DNA from: Pseudolysinimonas_A sp947085045
GTDB taxonomy: Bacteria > Actinomycetota > Actinomycetes > Actinomycetales > Microbacteriaceae
NCBI GenBank assembly: GCA_947085045.1
Contig: CAMTUU010000001.1
Coordinates: forward strand, 62,001 to 126,000
Direction of reading: 5' to 3'
DNA: 64,000 nucleotides
Below the pieces are notes generated by a model. The model ran no database searches. It saw only the letters and a program-made list of their open reading frames with translations, and was not told where the DNA came from. The stretch's first letter is position 1. Every line of letters starts with the position of its first letter. This document shows, in pieces, positions 8,047 to 15,763 of this stretch. A program made the translations under genes and the position numbers.

Positions 8047-8817
8047 ATGCGCATCGCCGTACTCGGACTGGGTGAGGCGGGCTCGATCTACGCCCGCGGC
8101 CTCGCCGAGCGCGGCGCCGACGTCGTCGGGTTCGACCCCGTCGTGCTGGAGGCGCCCACCGGTGTGACCCGCCTGCCGAGCATCGGGGATGCCGTCGACG
8201 GCGCCGAACTCGTGCTGAGCCTGGTCGGCGCCACCGCTGCCGGCGCGGTGCTGGGCGAGGCCCTCCCCCGCATGACCCCGACCGCCGCGTTCGCCGACTT
8301 CAACACCGGCGCCCCCGAGCAGAAGCGCGGCCTCGCCACCCAGGCGGTCGAGGCGGGCATCCCGTTCGCCGACGTCGCCGTGATGGCGCCGGTGCCACGG
8401 GCCGGGATCGAGACCGAGCTGTTCGCGAGCGGCGACGGCGCCGAGACCACCGCCGACGGCCTGCGCGGATTCGGACTGCCGATCCGGGTGGTCGGCGCGG
8501 ACGCCGGCGACGCGGCCGGACTCAAGCTGGTGCGCAGCGTCTTCATGAAGGGCCTGGCCGGCCTCGTCTTCGAGAGCCTGGCGGCCGCCGAGAAGATCGG
8601 CGCGACCGCCGAGGTACGAGCGCAGCTCGCCGCCGAACTCGGACCCGACGGGGATGCCCTCGTGCAGCGGCTCCTCGACGGCACCCGCCGGCACGCCGCG
8701 CGGCGCGAGCACGAGATGCACGACACCCGCGACTTCCTCGACGCGCTCGGGAGCCCTGCGTGGATGACCGACGGCACGATCACCTGGCTGCACGCGCTCA
8801 CGACGGAGGGTTCCTAG
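8047..8817 (+). CDS. 6-phosphogluconate dehydrogenase-like NAD(P)-binding protein (DUF1932 type)
   Basis: 256 aa. The N-terminal Rossmann motif MRIAVLGLGEAGS begins immediately at the ATG. The Rossmann domain is followed by the segment GADAGDAAGLKLVRSVFMKG, the substrate/catalytic lysine helix of the beta-hydroxyacid dehydrogenase superfamily, and a helical C-terminal domain of the DUF1932 kind. It probably oxidises or reduces a hydroxy/oxo-acid of the adjacent aromatic pathway. It is separated from the GntR gene by 1 nt and preceded by operator copy 2. The substrate is unknown. Confidence 0.75.
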   Translation: MRIAVLGLGEAGSIYARGLAERGADVVGFDPVVLEAPTGVTRLPSIGDAVDGAELVLSLVGATAAGAVLGEALPRMTPTAAFADFNTGAPEQKRGLATQAVEAGIPFADVAVMAPVPRAGIETELFASGDGAETTADGLRGFGLPIRVVGADAGDAAGLKLVRSVFMKGLAGLVFESLAAAEKIGATAEVRAQLAAELGPDGDALVQRLLDGTRRHAARREHEMHDTRDFLDALGSPAWMTDGTITWLHALTTEGS

Positions 8818-8818
8818 G

Positions 8819-9460
8819 ATGACGGCTGTGACTCCGACGGCGACACGTGCCGATCTGACCAAGATCCTGCGCGACGCGATCGTCTCCGGCGAGTTCGCGC
8901 CGAACCAGCGGCTCATCGAAGCCGACCTCTCCGCCGCCTACGGGGCGAGTCGCGCGTCGGTGCGCACCGCCCTCCTCGAACTGGGTGCCGAGGGGCTCGT
9001 CGACCGCGAGCCGAACCGGGGATCGCGGGTGCGCGCCATCCCGCTCGCCGAGGCGATCGAGATCCTCGAGGTGCGGATGGGCCTCGAGGGCCTGTGCGCG
9101 TCGAAGGCCGCAGAGAACATCACCGAGTCCGGGATCGCCGAGTTCGCGAAGCTGCGCGCCGACATCCTCACCGCGTCGGAGTCGGACCTGTTCGAGTACT
9201 CGCGACTCAACCAGCAACTCGACCGCCGCATCCGCGAGATCGCCGAACACCCCACCGCGGTCTCGATCCTCGAGCGCCTGCGCGCCCAGGGTGTGCGCCA
9301 CCAGTTCCGCCTCGCGTTCTACCCGGGACGCGCCGCCGTTTCCGCCCCCGAGCACGTTGCGATCATCGACGCGATCACCAGCCGCGACCCCGCACGCGCC
9401 GAGGCCGAGACCCGCGCCCATCTCGGCAGCGTCATCCAGGCACTGCGCACGATCGGCTGA
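8819..9460 (+). CDS. GntR-family regulator, FCD (FadR) subfamily
   Basis: 213 aa. The N-terminal winged helix reads LRDAIVSGEFAPNQRLIEAD and then ASRASVRTALLELGAEGLVD. An FCD ligand-binding domain follows, with the metal-site pattern in its helices (EILEVRMGLEG, SEYSRLNQQLDRRI-like segment, final His-containing AHLGSV). Its gene is coupled to the dehydrogenase. Two ATTGTNNACAAT operators nearby fit this subfamily, so it is the probable pathway repressor, released by an aromatic acid or ring-cleavage product (inference). Confidence 0.88.
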   Translation: MTAVTPTATRADLTKILRDAIVSGEFAPNQRLIEADLSAAYGASRASVRTALLELGAEGLVDREPNRGSRVRAIPLAEAIEILEVRMGLEGLCASKAAENITESGIAEFAKLRADILTASESDLFEYSRLNQQLDRRIREIAEHPTAVSILERLRAQGVRHQFRLAFYPGRAAVSAPEHVAIIDAITSRDPARAEAETRAHLGSVIQALRTIG

Positions 9461-9463
9461 GAG

Positions 9464-10702
9464 CTACCGCAGTCCCAGCCGGCGCAGGTGGGCGTTGGCG
9501 AACCGCGCGCCCGGGTCGCGCTGCTCGAACACCGCGCGCGCGTCGGCGATGCGCGGGACGACGGCGGCCACGGCATCCGCATCCATCGTGTGCCACTTGC
9601 CCCAGTGCGGGCGCGCGCCGAACGGGGCGAGCGCGGCCTCGATGCGCGGAAGCAGTGCGCGCACGGAGTCGGGGCGGTTGAGCCAGGTGAAGTGGATCGC
9701 GAGGGTGTCGCGGCCGAAGGCGCCGCTCAGCCAGAGGTCGTCGGCGGCGACGGTGCGCAGTTCGGTCACCATCAGGTGCGGATGGATGTCGGGGCCGAGC
9801 TCCCGCATGGCCCGCAGCGCGGCGGAGGCATCCGAACGTGCCACGAAGTACTCGCTCTGGATCTCGTCGCCGTTGCTCGGCGTGCTGTCGAGTCGGAAGT
9901 GCGGCAGCCGGTCGCACCACGCGCCCTCGACCCCACCCTGCTCGGTCAGGTTGTCGGTCGAGCCGACGAGTTCGGCGATCCCGCCGCGCGGTCGCGTACC
10001 CGGGGGCACGCCCACGGCATCCGTTCGCGACTTCACCCACACGTCGCCGACGAGGTCGTCGACCCAGGTCGTGAACACGCTCACGCTGTACGCGCACCCG
10101 GTCACGGCGTCGGGGTCGGCGAGCAGCGCATCCCACCGCAATCCCGTGAACACGTCCTGCCGCATCCGGTAGCTCGGTTCGATCGCGAGCGTGACCCGGG
10201 TGACGATGCCGAACGTACCGAGCCCGACGGCGAGCGCCGGGAAGTCGGGGTCGCCGTTCCGCAGGACGCGCAGCTCACCGTCGGCGTCGACGTACTCGAG
10301 CGCGCGCACCGCGGTCGTCAGCGACCCGTTGGCGTGTCCCGAACCGTGGGTACCGGTCGCGGTCGCGCCGCCGATCGAGATGTGCGGCAGCGACCCGAGG
10401 TTGTGCAGCGCCCAACCGTGCTCCTCGAGCCACCGGGCGAGCACGCCGTAGCGCGTCCCGGCGCCGACGGTCACCTCGCACCCGGCTTCGTCGAGCACCG
10501 GATCGGCGGGGATGCCGGTCACCGTGACGAGTGTGCCGTCGGTGTCGGCCAGGTCGGAGAACGAGTGGCGGGTGCCGAGGGCGCGCACCGGCCCCCCCGC
10601 GATGACGACACGTCGCACCTCGTCGACGGTCGTCGCCTCGACGAGCGCCGGGGCGGTGAAGACGTGGGTGCCCGCCCAGGTGGCGCCGGCGGGAGACGTC
10701 AC
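9464..10702 (-). CDS. FAD-linked aldonolactone oxidase (L-gulono-1,4-lactone/D-arabinono-lactone oxidase family)
   Basis: VAO-type flavoprotein of 412 aa. The PP-loop FAD domain includes GTRHSFSDLADTDG, GAGTRYGVLARWLEEHGWAL and IGGATATGTHGSG. The C-terminal ALO domain ends with the characteristic HWGKWHTMDADAV and RFANAHLRRLGL. The GTG start at 10702 overlaps the PlsC stop (GTGA). Members oxidise sugar lactones or alditols (AldO-like). The pairing with PlsC is unexplained. Confidence 0.85.
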   Translation of the reverse strand: MTSPAGATWAGTHVFTAPALVEATTVDEVRRVVIAGGPVRALGTRHSFSDLADTDGTLVTVTGIPADPVLDEAGCEVTVGAGTRYGVLARWLEEHGWALHNLGSLPHISIGGATATGTHGSGHANGSLTTAVRALEYVDADGELRVLRNGDPDFPALAVGLGTFGIVTRVTLAIEPSYRMRQDVFTGLRWDALLADPDAVTGCAYSVSVFTTWVDDLVGDVWVKSRTDAVGVPPGTRPRGGIAELVGSTDNLTEQGGVEGAWCDRLPHFRLDSTPSNGDEIQSEYFVARSDASAALRAMRELGPDIHPHLMVTELRTVAADDLWLSGAFGRDTLAIHFTWLNRPDSVRALLPRIEAALAPFGARPHWGKWHTMDADAVAAVVPRIADARAVFEQRDPGARFANAHLRRLGLR

Positions 10703-11406
10703 GCGATCTTCTGCGCGGCGGAGCGGCGGGCGTTCGAGGCGTAGACGTCGACGTACTCCTGACCGCTCAGCCGGCCGATCTCGTGCATGATCTCGTCGGT
10801 GATCGAGCGGAGCACGAAGCGGTCCTCGGTGAGTCCGGCGTAGCGCGAGAAGTCCATCGGCTCGCCGAACACGACGATCACGCGCGCGCCGAGCTTGAGG
10901 ACCTTCGCCCCTCTCGGCAGCACCCGCTCCGAGCCGAGGATCGCGACCGGGATGACCGGAGCCGGGGTGTCGAGCAGCACCCGGGCGATGCCGGTGCGTC
11001 CGCGGTGCAACCGGCCATCGGGGCTCCGGGTGCCTTCGGGGTAGATGCCGAGCAGCTTGCCCGCGCGCAGTACGTCGACCCCGCCGCCGAGCGAGGAGGA
11101 CGACGCGTTGCCGCCGCTGCGGTCGATCTCGAGCTGGCCCATGGTCCGCATGAAACCGCGCACGACCCTCGCCCGCAGGCTCGTGCCCGCGAACAGTTGC
11201 TCCTTGCCGAGGAAGGCGACGTGGCGCGGGATCGCCCCGGGCACGAACGCCGAGTCCAGGAGTGCCATGTGGTTGCTCGCCATGATGGCGGCACCCTTCT
11301 TCGGGATGTTGTGCACGCCGTGGATCTCGAACCGGAAGAGCAGACGCAGCAGCGGCACCACGATCAGGTTCTTCGCGAGCCAATAGAGCACACGCAATGA
11401 TGTCAC
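10699..11406 (-). CDS. 1-acyl-sn-glycerol-3-phosphate acyltransferase (PlsC-like)
   Basis: Membrane-associated LPLAT-superfamily acyltransferase of 235 aa. The acyltransferase block I is ASNHMALLDS (NHx4D), block II/III FLGKEQLF and block III IYPEGTRSPDGRLHRGRTG. A hydrophobic N-terminus (VLYWLAKNLIVVPLLRLLF) anchors it. It probably makes phosphatidic acid for phospholipid synthesis, although several paralogues with other acyl acceptors are usual in actinobacteria. The GTG start at 11406 faces the LigD-polymerase start only 2 nt away. Confidence 0.85.
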   Translation of the reverse strand: MTSLRVLYWLAKNLIVVPLLRLLFRFEIHGVHNIPKKGAAIMASNHMALLDSAFVPGAIPRHVAFLGKEQLFAGTSLRARVVRGFMRTMGQLEIDRSGGNASSSSLGGGVDVLRAGKLLGIYPEGTRSPDGRLHRGRTGIARVLLDTPAPVIPVAILGSERVLPRGAKVLKLGARVIVVFGEPMDFSRYAGLTEDRFVLRSITDEIMHEIGRLSGQEYVDVYASNARRSAAQKIA

Positions 11407-11408
11407 TC

Positions 11409-12374
11409 ATGGCCCAGGCAGGCAGCCCCGCGATCGAACTCGCGGTCGGCGACCACACCGTGCGGGTCTCCAACCCCGACCGGGTGTACTTCCCGGCGCG
11501 CGGCGAGACGAAGCTCGACCTCGTCGAGTACTACCTGGCGGTCGGCGACGGGATCCTGAACGCGCTGCGCGAGCGGCCGACGATGCTGCACCGCTATCCG
11601 ACCGGCGTGGCCGGCGAGAAGGTGCACCAGAAGCGCATTCCGAACGGCGCCCCGCCGTGGATGGAGACCGTGCGGGTGTTCTTCCCGCGCTATTCGCGCA
11701 CCGCCGACGAGGTGTGCGTCACCGAGCTCGCCCAGGTGATCTGGGCGGTGCAGATGTCGACCGTCGAGTTCCACCCGTGGAACAGCCGGCGAGCGGATGT
11801 CGAGAAGCCCGACGAATGGCGCATCGACCTCGATCCCGGCGACGCCTGCACGTTCGACACCGTCCGCCGCGTCGCGGGAGTCGCGCACGAGGTGCTCGCC
11901 GAATTGGGCGCCACCGGGTTCCCGAAGACCTCCGGCGGATCGGGGCTGCACATCTACGTGCGCATCCGCCCCGACCACGGGTTCGACGACGTGCGTCGGG
12001 CCGCGCTGGCCTTCGCCCGCGAGGTGGAGCGCCGCGCCCCGGGCGACGTCACGACGACGTGGTGGCGCAAGGACCGCGATCCCGCCGCCGTCTTCGTCGA
12101 CTACAACCAGAACGCCCGCGACCACACGATGGCCGCCGCCTATTCGGTGCGCGGCAACCCGGAGGCGACGGTGTCGACGCCGATCCGCTGGGACGAGATC
12201 GCCGACGTGTCGCCGCAGGACCTGACGATCGCCATCGTCCCCGCGCGCTACGCCGAGCTCGGCGACCTGCACGCCGGGATCGACGACGCCGTGTTCGACC
12301 TCGCGCCGCTGCTCGAGTGGGCCGACCGCGACGAACGCGACGGCGCCGAGAAGCCCGTCGACCCCGGCGACTGA
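11409..12374 (+). CDS. Stand-alone LigD polymerase/primase domain (AEP superfamily)
   Basis: 321 aa corresponding only to the polymerase domain of bacterial NHEJ ligase D. The opening VRVSNPDRVYFPARGETKLD, the metal-binding IDLDPGD, GSGLHIYVRI and the VFVDYNQNARDHTMAAAYSVR segment are all family-typical. No nuclease or ligase domain is attached and no ku gene lies nearby. ATG at 11409 aligns with the family N-terminus; an upstream ATG at 11397 would overlap the divergent plsC. Likely roles are gap filling, NTP/dNTP insertion in end joining, or excision repair. Its other domains may be encoded elsewhere. Confidence 0.88.
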   Translation: MAQAGSPAIELAVGDHTVRVSNPDRVYFPARGETKLDLVEYYLAVGDGILNALRERPTMLHRYPTGVAGEKVHQKRIPNGAPPWMETVRVFFPRYSRTADEVCVTELAQVIWAVQMSTVEFHPWNSRRADVEKPDEWRIDLDPGDACTFDTVRRVAGVAHEVLAELGATGFPKTSGGSGLHIYVRIRPDHGFDDVRRAALAFAREVERRAPGDVTTTWWRKDRDPAAVFVDYNQNARDHTMAAAYSVRGNPEATVSTPIRWDEIADVSPQDLTIAIVPARYAELGDLHAGIDDAVFDLAPLLEWADRDERDGAEKPVDPGD

Positions 12375-12428
12375 CCTTGGCGCTTTCGCGACGGCCGATG
12401 GCGTCCGGGTCTGGGCGCACCGGAGCCT

Positions 12429-12556
12429 GATGGGACCGCAACGCGACGCGGCCTGATCCTGTTCGTCGCGCTGGGAATCGCCTGGGGGATCCCGTACCTC
12501 TTCATCAAGGTCGCGGTGAGCGAACTCGAGCCGGCGACGGTCGTGCTCGCCCGGGC
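12429..12556 (+). pseudogene. N-terminal fragment of an EamA/DMT-family transporter
   Basis: About 42 codons read RRGLILFVALGIAWGIPYLF and continue to SELEPATVVLARA, the first helix and loop of a DMT (EamA) exporter. The frame has no start codon (an ATG two bases off suggests a small indel) and stops matching at about 12557, where a fragment of an opposite-strand gene begins. It is a deletion remnant with no expected function. Confidence 0.65.
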
Positions 12557-12559
12557 GGA

Positions 12560-12742
12560 CCCCCATTGCCCGTCTTCGTCCTGCAGGGCGAGCAGTCGCG
12601 CCCCGAACCCTTCGGTCGCGACGCGCGCCCGGGTCGCCTGCCACGTCTCGACCTGAGCCCCCGCGAGGTCGCGTTCCACCTGCCAGCGCACTGCGACATC
12701 GGAGGCGAGCATCCAGTCGAGCACCACCGGATCGGTCGTCAT
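12560..12742 (-). pseudogene. N-terminal fragment of a squalene-cyclase-like actinobacterial protein
   Basis: About 61 codons start MTTDPVVLDWMLASDVAVRW and run to RVATEGFGARLLALQDEDGQ. This is the beginning of a widespread actinobacterial prenyltransferase/squalene-cyclase-like hypothetical family. The match ends at the junction with the EamA fragment; the frame continues only as antisense of the polymerase gene. The start codon and N-terminus look intact, so a short peptide could still be made, but the gene is truncated. Confidence 0.55.
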
Positions 12743-12761
12743 AGCGGAATGCTACGGTCCG

Positions 12762-13649
12762 TCAGACCACCGCTCGAAGGGCCTCGACCACCGCGATGAT
12801 CGCCGGTCGTCGCACGGCACCGCTGCGCAGGGCGACGACGATGCGCCGATCGTCGAGTTCGGCGACCGGGACCGCGACCACGCCCTCGGCCGCGTCGAGG
12901 GCGAGCGCCGGCAGCACACCGACCGAGCGGCCCGCGGCCACGTGGGCGAGCAGCACGCCGTAGCTCGAGAACCTGCCGAGGACGCGCGGCTCGAAGCCGG
13001 CGAGGCGGCACTCGCGCGGCACGAGCTCGCCGAGGTAGGTGCCCGCGAAGTCGAGCGCCCACGGCTCGTGTGCGAGGTCGCTCAGCGCGATCCGATCGGC
13101 GGATGCCAGCGCGTGGCCGGCGGGAAGCACGGCGAGCAGGGGGTCGCTCGCGAGCGGCAGCACCGCCATCGTCGGCGCCAGCAGCGTGCCGTCGCCCTCG
13201 TCGACCGTCACGGCGAGGTCGATGCGCCCCTGGAGGAGCGCCGTCGTGGAGTCGCGGGGCTCGATCTCCTGCAGTTCGACCGTCAGTCGCGGGTTCGTGC
13301 GCGCGAGATGGCGCGCCGCAGGGATCAGGGTGGACGAGATAGCGCTCGCGAAGCCGCCCACCCGCACCAGTCCGGCGGGGCCGGAGGCGAGGTCGGCGAG
13401 TTCGGCGTCGATGGAATCGGCGTGGTCGAGCAGTTCCCGGGCGCGCTCGGCGAGGAGTCTGCCGGCCACCGTGAGCGTCATCCGCCGGCCCGCGCGCTCG
13501 AACAGCACGGCGCCGGTCTCGGACTCCAGCAGCGCGAGCTGCTGCGACACCGCCGAGGGGCTCAGCATGGCCTCGGCGGCGGTGGCCCGCACGGTGCCGG
13601 CGCGGGCGAAGACGTCGAGCAACCGCAGCCTTCGGAGTTCGAGCGCCAT
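12762..13649 (-). CDS. dgdR: LysR-family regulator, probable DgdR
   Basis: LysR-type regulator of 295 aa. The N-terminal HTH reads LRRLRLLDVFARAGTVRATA with the recognition helix SPSAVSQQLALLE, followed by a periplasmic-binding-like co-inducer domain. It is divergent from dgdA with an 83-bp gap, the same arrangement as Burkholderia cepacia dgdR-dgdA, where the LysR protein represses the decarboxylase. The name rests on that synteny, not on specific motif evidence. Confidence 0.72.
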   Translation of the reverse strand: MALELRRLRLLDVFARAGTVRATAAEAMLSPSAVSQQLALLESETGAVLFERAGRRMTLTVAGRLLAERARELLDHADSIDAELADLASGPAGLVRVGGFASAISSTLIPAARHLARTNPRLTVELQEIEPRDSTTALLQGRIDLAVTVDEGDGTLLAPTMAVLPLASDPLLAVLPAGHALASADRIALSDLAHEPWALDFAGTYLGELVPRECRLAGFEPRVLGRFSSYGVLLAHVAAGRSVGVLPALALDAAEGVVAVPVAELDDRRIVVALRSGAVRRPAIIAVVEALRAVV

Positions 13650-13732
13650 GGCATCCTCTGTTCTCTCTTACCGCACAGCGTAGGGGACTTTCCGCGCTGG
13701 ACGCGTACAGCCGGCGCCCCTAGGTTCGAGGG

Positions 13733-15043
13733 ATGACCGACGACTTCTGGGCCGACGCCGACGCCCACGTGCTGCGCTACGGCTCGGCCTTCGTGCCCGA
13801 GATCATCGACCGTGCCGAAGGCAGCTTCGTCTACACCGAGAGCGGCAGGAAGATCCTCGACTTCACGTCCGGGCAGATGTCGTCGATCCTCGGGCACTCG
13901 CATCCCGACATCGTCGCGACGGTGCAGAAGCAGGTCGCTCGACTCGATCACCTGTACAGCGGGATGCTGTCGCGCCCCGTCGTGGACCTCTCCCGGCGGC
14001 TCGCCGAGTCGCTCCCCGACCCGCTCGAGAAGGTTCTGCTGCTCACGACCGGTGCCGAGTCGAACGAGGCCGCGATCCGCCTCGCGAAGCTGGTGACCGG
14101 CAAGCACGAGATCGTCTCGTTCGCGCGCTCCTGGCACGGGATGACGCACGCGGCCGCCGCCGCGACCTACGTGGCCGGGCGCACGGGCTACGGACCGACG
14201 GCCCCCGGCAATTTCGTCATCCCGACGCCCGACTCCTACCGCCCGGACTTCGTCGACGCGACCGGGGTGTTCGACTGGAGGAAGCAGCTCGACGTCGCGT
14301 TCGCCCTCATCGACGCCCAGTCGACCGGCGCCCTCGCGGCCTGCATCGTCGAGCCCATCCTCAGCTCCGGCGGCATCATCGAGCCGCCGCTGGGCTACCT
14401 CGCCGCGCTCAAGCAGAAGTGCGAGCAGCGCGGGATGCTCCTCATCCTCGACGAGGCGCAGACCGGCCTGTGCCGTACCGGCACCTGGTACGCGTTCGAA
14501 CGCGAGGGGATCGTGCCCGACATCCTCACGCTGTCGAAGACCCTCGGGGCCGGGCTGCCGCTTGCCGCCGTCGTCACCTCGGCCGCCATCGAGGAGGAGG
14601 CTCACGACCGCGGGTTCCTGTTCTTCACCACTCACGTCTCGGACCCGCTGGTCGCCGCCGTCGGGAACACCGTCCTGGATGTGCTCGAGCGCGACGCCCT
14701 CGACGAGCGCGCCGCCGAACTCGGGGCCCTCCTGCGAACCGGGCTGCTCGAACTGCAGGAGCGCCACGACGTCGTCGGCGACGTCCGCGGGCGTGGGCTG
14801 CTCCAGGGGATCGAACTCGTGCTCGACCGCGAGACGAAGGAATCGTCGGACGAGTTGGGCCACGCCATCACCCGTCGCGCCCTCGACCTCGGCCTGCACA
14901 TGAACATCGTGCAGCTCGCCGGCTCCGGAGGCACCTTCCGTATCGCCCCCGCGCTGACGAGCACCGAGGAGGAGCTCTCGCTCGGACTGGAGATCATCGA
15001 CCAGTCCATCACCGAGGCCACGGCGTCACTCCAGGCGGCGTAG
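13733..15043 (+). CDS. dgdA: 2,2-dialkylglycine decarboxylase (class III PLP aminotransferase family)
   Basis: PLP enzyme of 436 aa that decarboxylates 2,2-dialkylglycines such as aminoisobutyrate and transaminates the amino group to pyruvate. It follows the B. cepacia enzyme almost block by block: VRYG-like start, DFTSGQMSSILGHSHPDIV, LDHLYSGMLSRPVVDLS, SWHGMT, EPILSSGGIIE, LILDEAQTG and LTLSKTLGAGLPLAAVVTSA. The Schiff-base lysine is Lys269, with Gln48, Trp134, Asp240 and Gln243 at positions matching the known active site shifted by three or four. A divergent LysR gene supports the assignment. Other class III transaminases are less likely. Confidence 0.88.
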   Translation: MTDDFWADADAHVLRYGSAFVPEIIDRAEGSFVYTESGRKILDFTSGQMSSILGHSHPDIVATVQKQVARLDHLYSGMLSRPVVDLSRRLAESLPDPLEKVLLLTTGAESNEAAIRLAKLVTGKHEIVSFARSWHGMTHAAAAATYVAGRTGYGPTAPGNFVIPTPDSYRPDFVDATGVFDWRKQLDVAFALIDAQSTGALAACIVEPILSSGGIIEPPLGYLAALKQKCEQRGMLLILDEAQTGLCRTGTWYAFEREGIVPDILTLSKTLGAGLPLAAVVTSAAIEEEAHDRGFLFFTTHVSDPLVAAVGNTVLDVLERDALDERAAELGALLRTGLLELQERHDVVGDVRGRGLLQGIELVLDRETKESSDELGHAITRRALDLGLHMNIVQLAGSGGTFRIAPALTSTEEELSLGLEIIDQSITEATASLQAA

Positions 15044-15046
15044 CGC

Positions 15047-15062
15047 TTCAGCGGGGCTTCAG
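15047..15062. promoter_or_regulatory. TTCAG direct repeat before the two-component operon
   Basis: Two TTCAG boxes start 11 bp apart (15047 and 15058) immediately upstream of the response-regulator gene. The spacing is one helical turn, as for OmpR-family dimers. The same box occurs three times before the PepSY-like gene at 17080-17105, so this is probably the regulator's own site (autoregulation). Confidence 0.55.
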
Positions 15063-15085
15063 CGCCCATCCGGGAGACTGGGCGG

Positions 15086-15763
15086 ATGCGCGTACTGGTG
15101 GTCGACGACGAGGTGCGCCTCGCGACGGCGCTGCGGAGCGGACTCGAAGCCGAGGGCATCGCCGTCGACCTCGCGCACACCGGCACCGACGGGCTCTGGC
15201 TCGCGCGTGAGAACGACTACGACGTGCTGGTGCTCGACATCATGATGCCCGGCATGAGCGGCTACACCCTGTGCCGCACCCTCCGCGACGAGAAGGACTG
15301 GACGCCGATCCTCATGCTCACCGCGAAGGACGGCGACTGGGATCAGATCGAGGCGCTCGACACCGGGGCCGACGACTTCCTCACGAAGCCGTTCTCGTTC
15401 CAGGTGCTGCTCGCGCGGCTGAGGTCGCTCGTGAGGCGCGGCACCCGGGAACGCCCCGTCGTGCTCGAAGCCGGCGACCTGCGGGTCGACCCCGCATCCC
15501 GTTCGGTGACCCGGGGCGAGACCGTCGTCTCGCTCACCAGCCGCGAGTTCGCGGTGCTCGAGTTCCTGATCCGGCGCACGGGCGAGGCGGTCTCGAAGGC
15601 CGAGATCCTCGCCAACGTCTGGGATTTCGATTTCGACGGCGACCCGAACATCGTGGAGGTCTACATCCGGCACCTCCGCAACAAGCTCGACCGCCCGTTC
15701 GGCCGTGCGTCGATCGAGACCCTGCGCGGCGCGGGCTATCGGCTGGATGCCCGGGGTGGCTGA
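15086..15763 (+). CDS. OmpR/PhoB-family response regulator
   Basis: 225 aa. The receiver domain has the acidic pair in VVDDE, phospho-acceptor Asp51 in VLDIMMPGMSG, Thr in LMLTAKDG and Lys in FLTKPFSF. The C-terminal winged helix spans LTSREFAVLEFLIRRTGEAV to VEVYIRHLRNKLDRPFG and GAGYRL. The histidine-kinase gene overlaps its end by 17 nt. TTCAG repeats upstream of this gene and of the PepSY-like gene downstream suggest a small self-contained regulon. Confidence 0.93.
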   Translation: MRVLVVDDEVRLATALRSGLEAEGIAVDLAHTGTDGLWLARENDYDVLVLDIMMPGMSGYTLCRTLRDEKDWTPILMLTAKDGDWDQIEALDTGADDFLTKPFSFQVLLARLRSLVRRGTRERPVVLEAGDLRVDPASRSVTRGETVVSLTSREFAVLEFLIRRTGEAVSKAEILANVWDFDFDGDPNIVEVYIRHLRNKLDRPFGRASIETLRGAGYRLDARGG

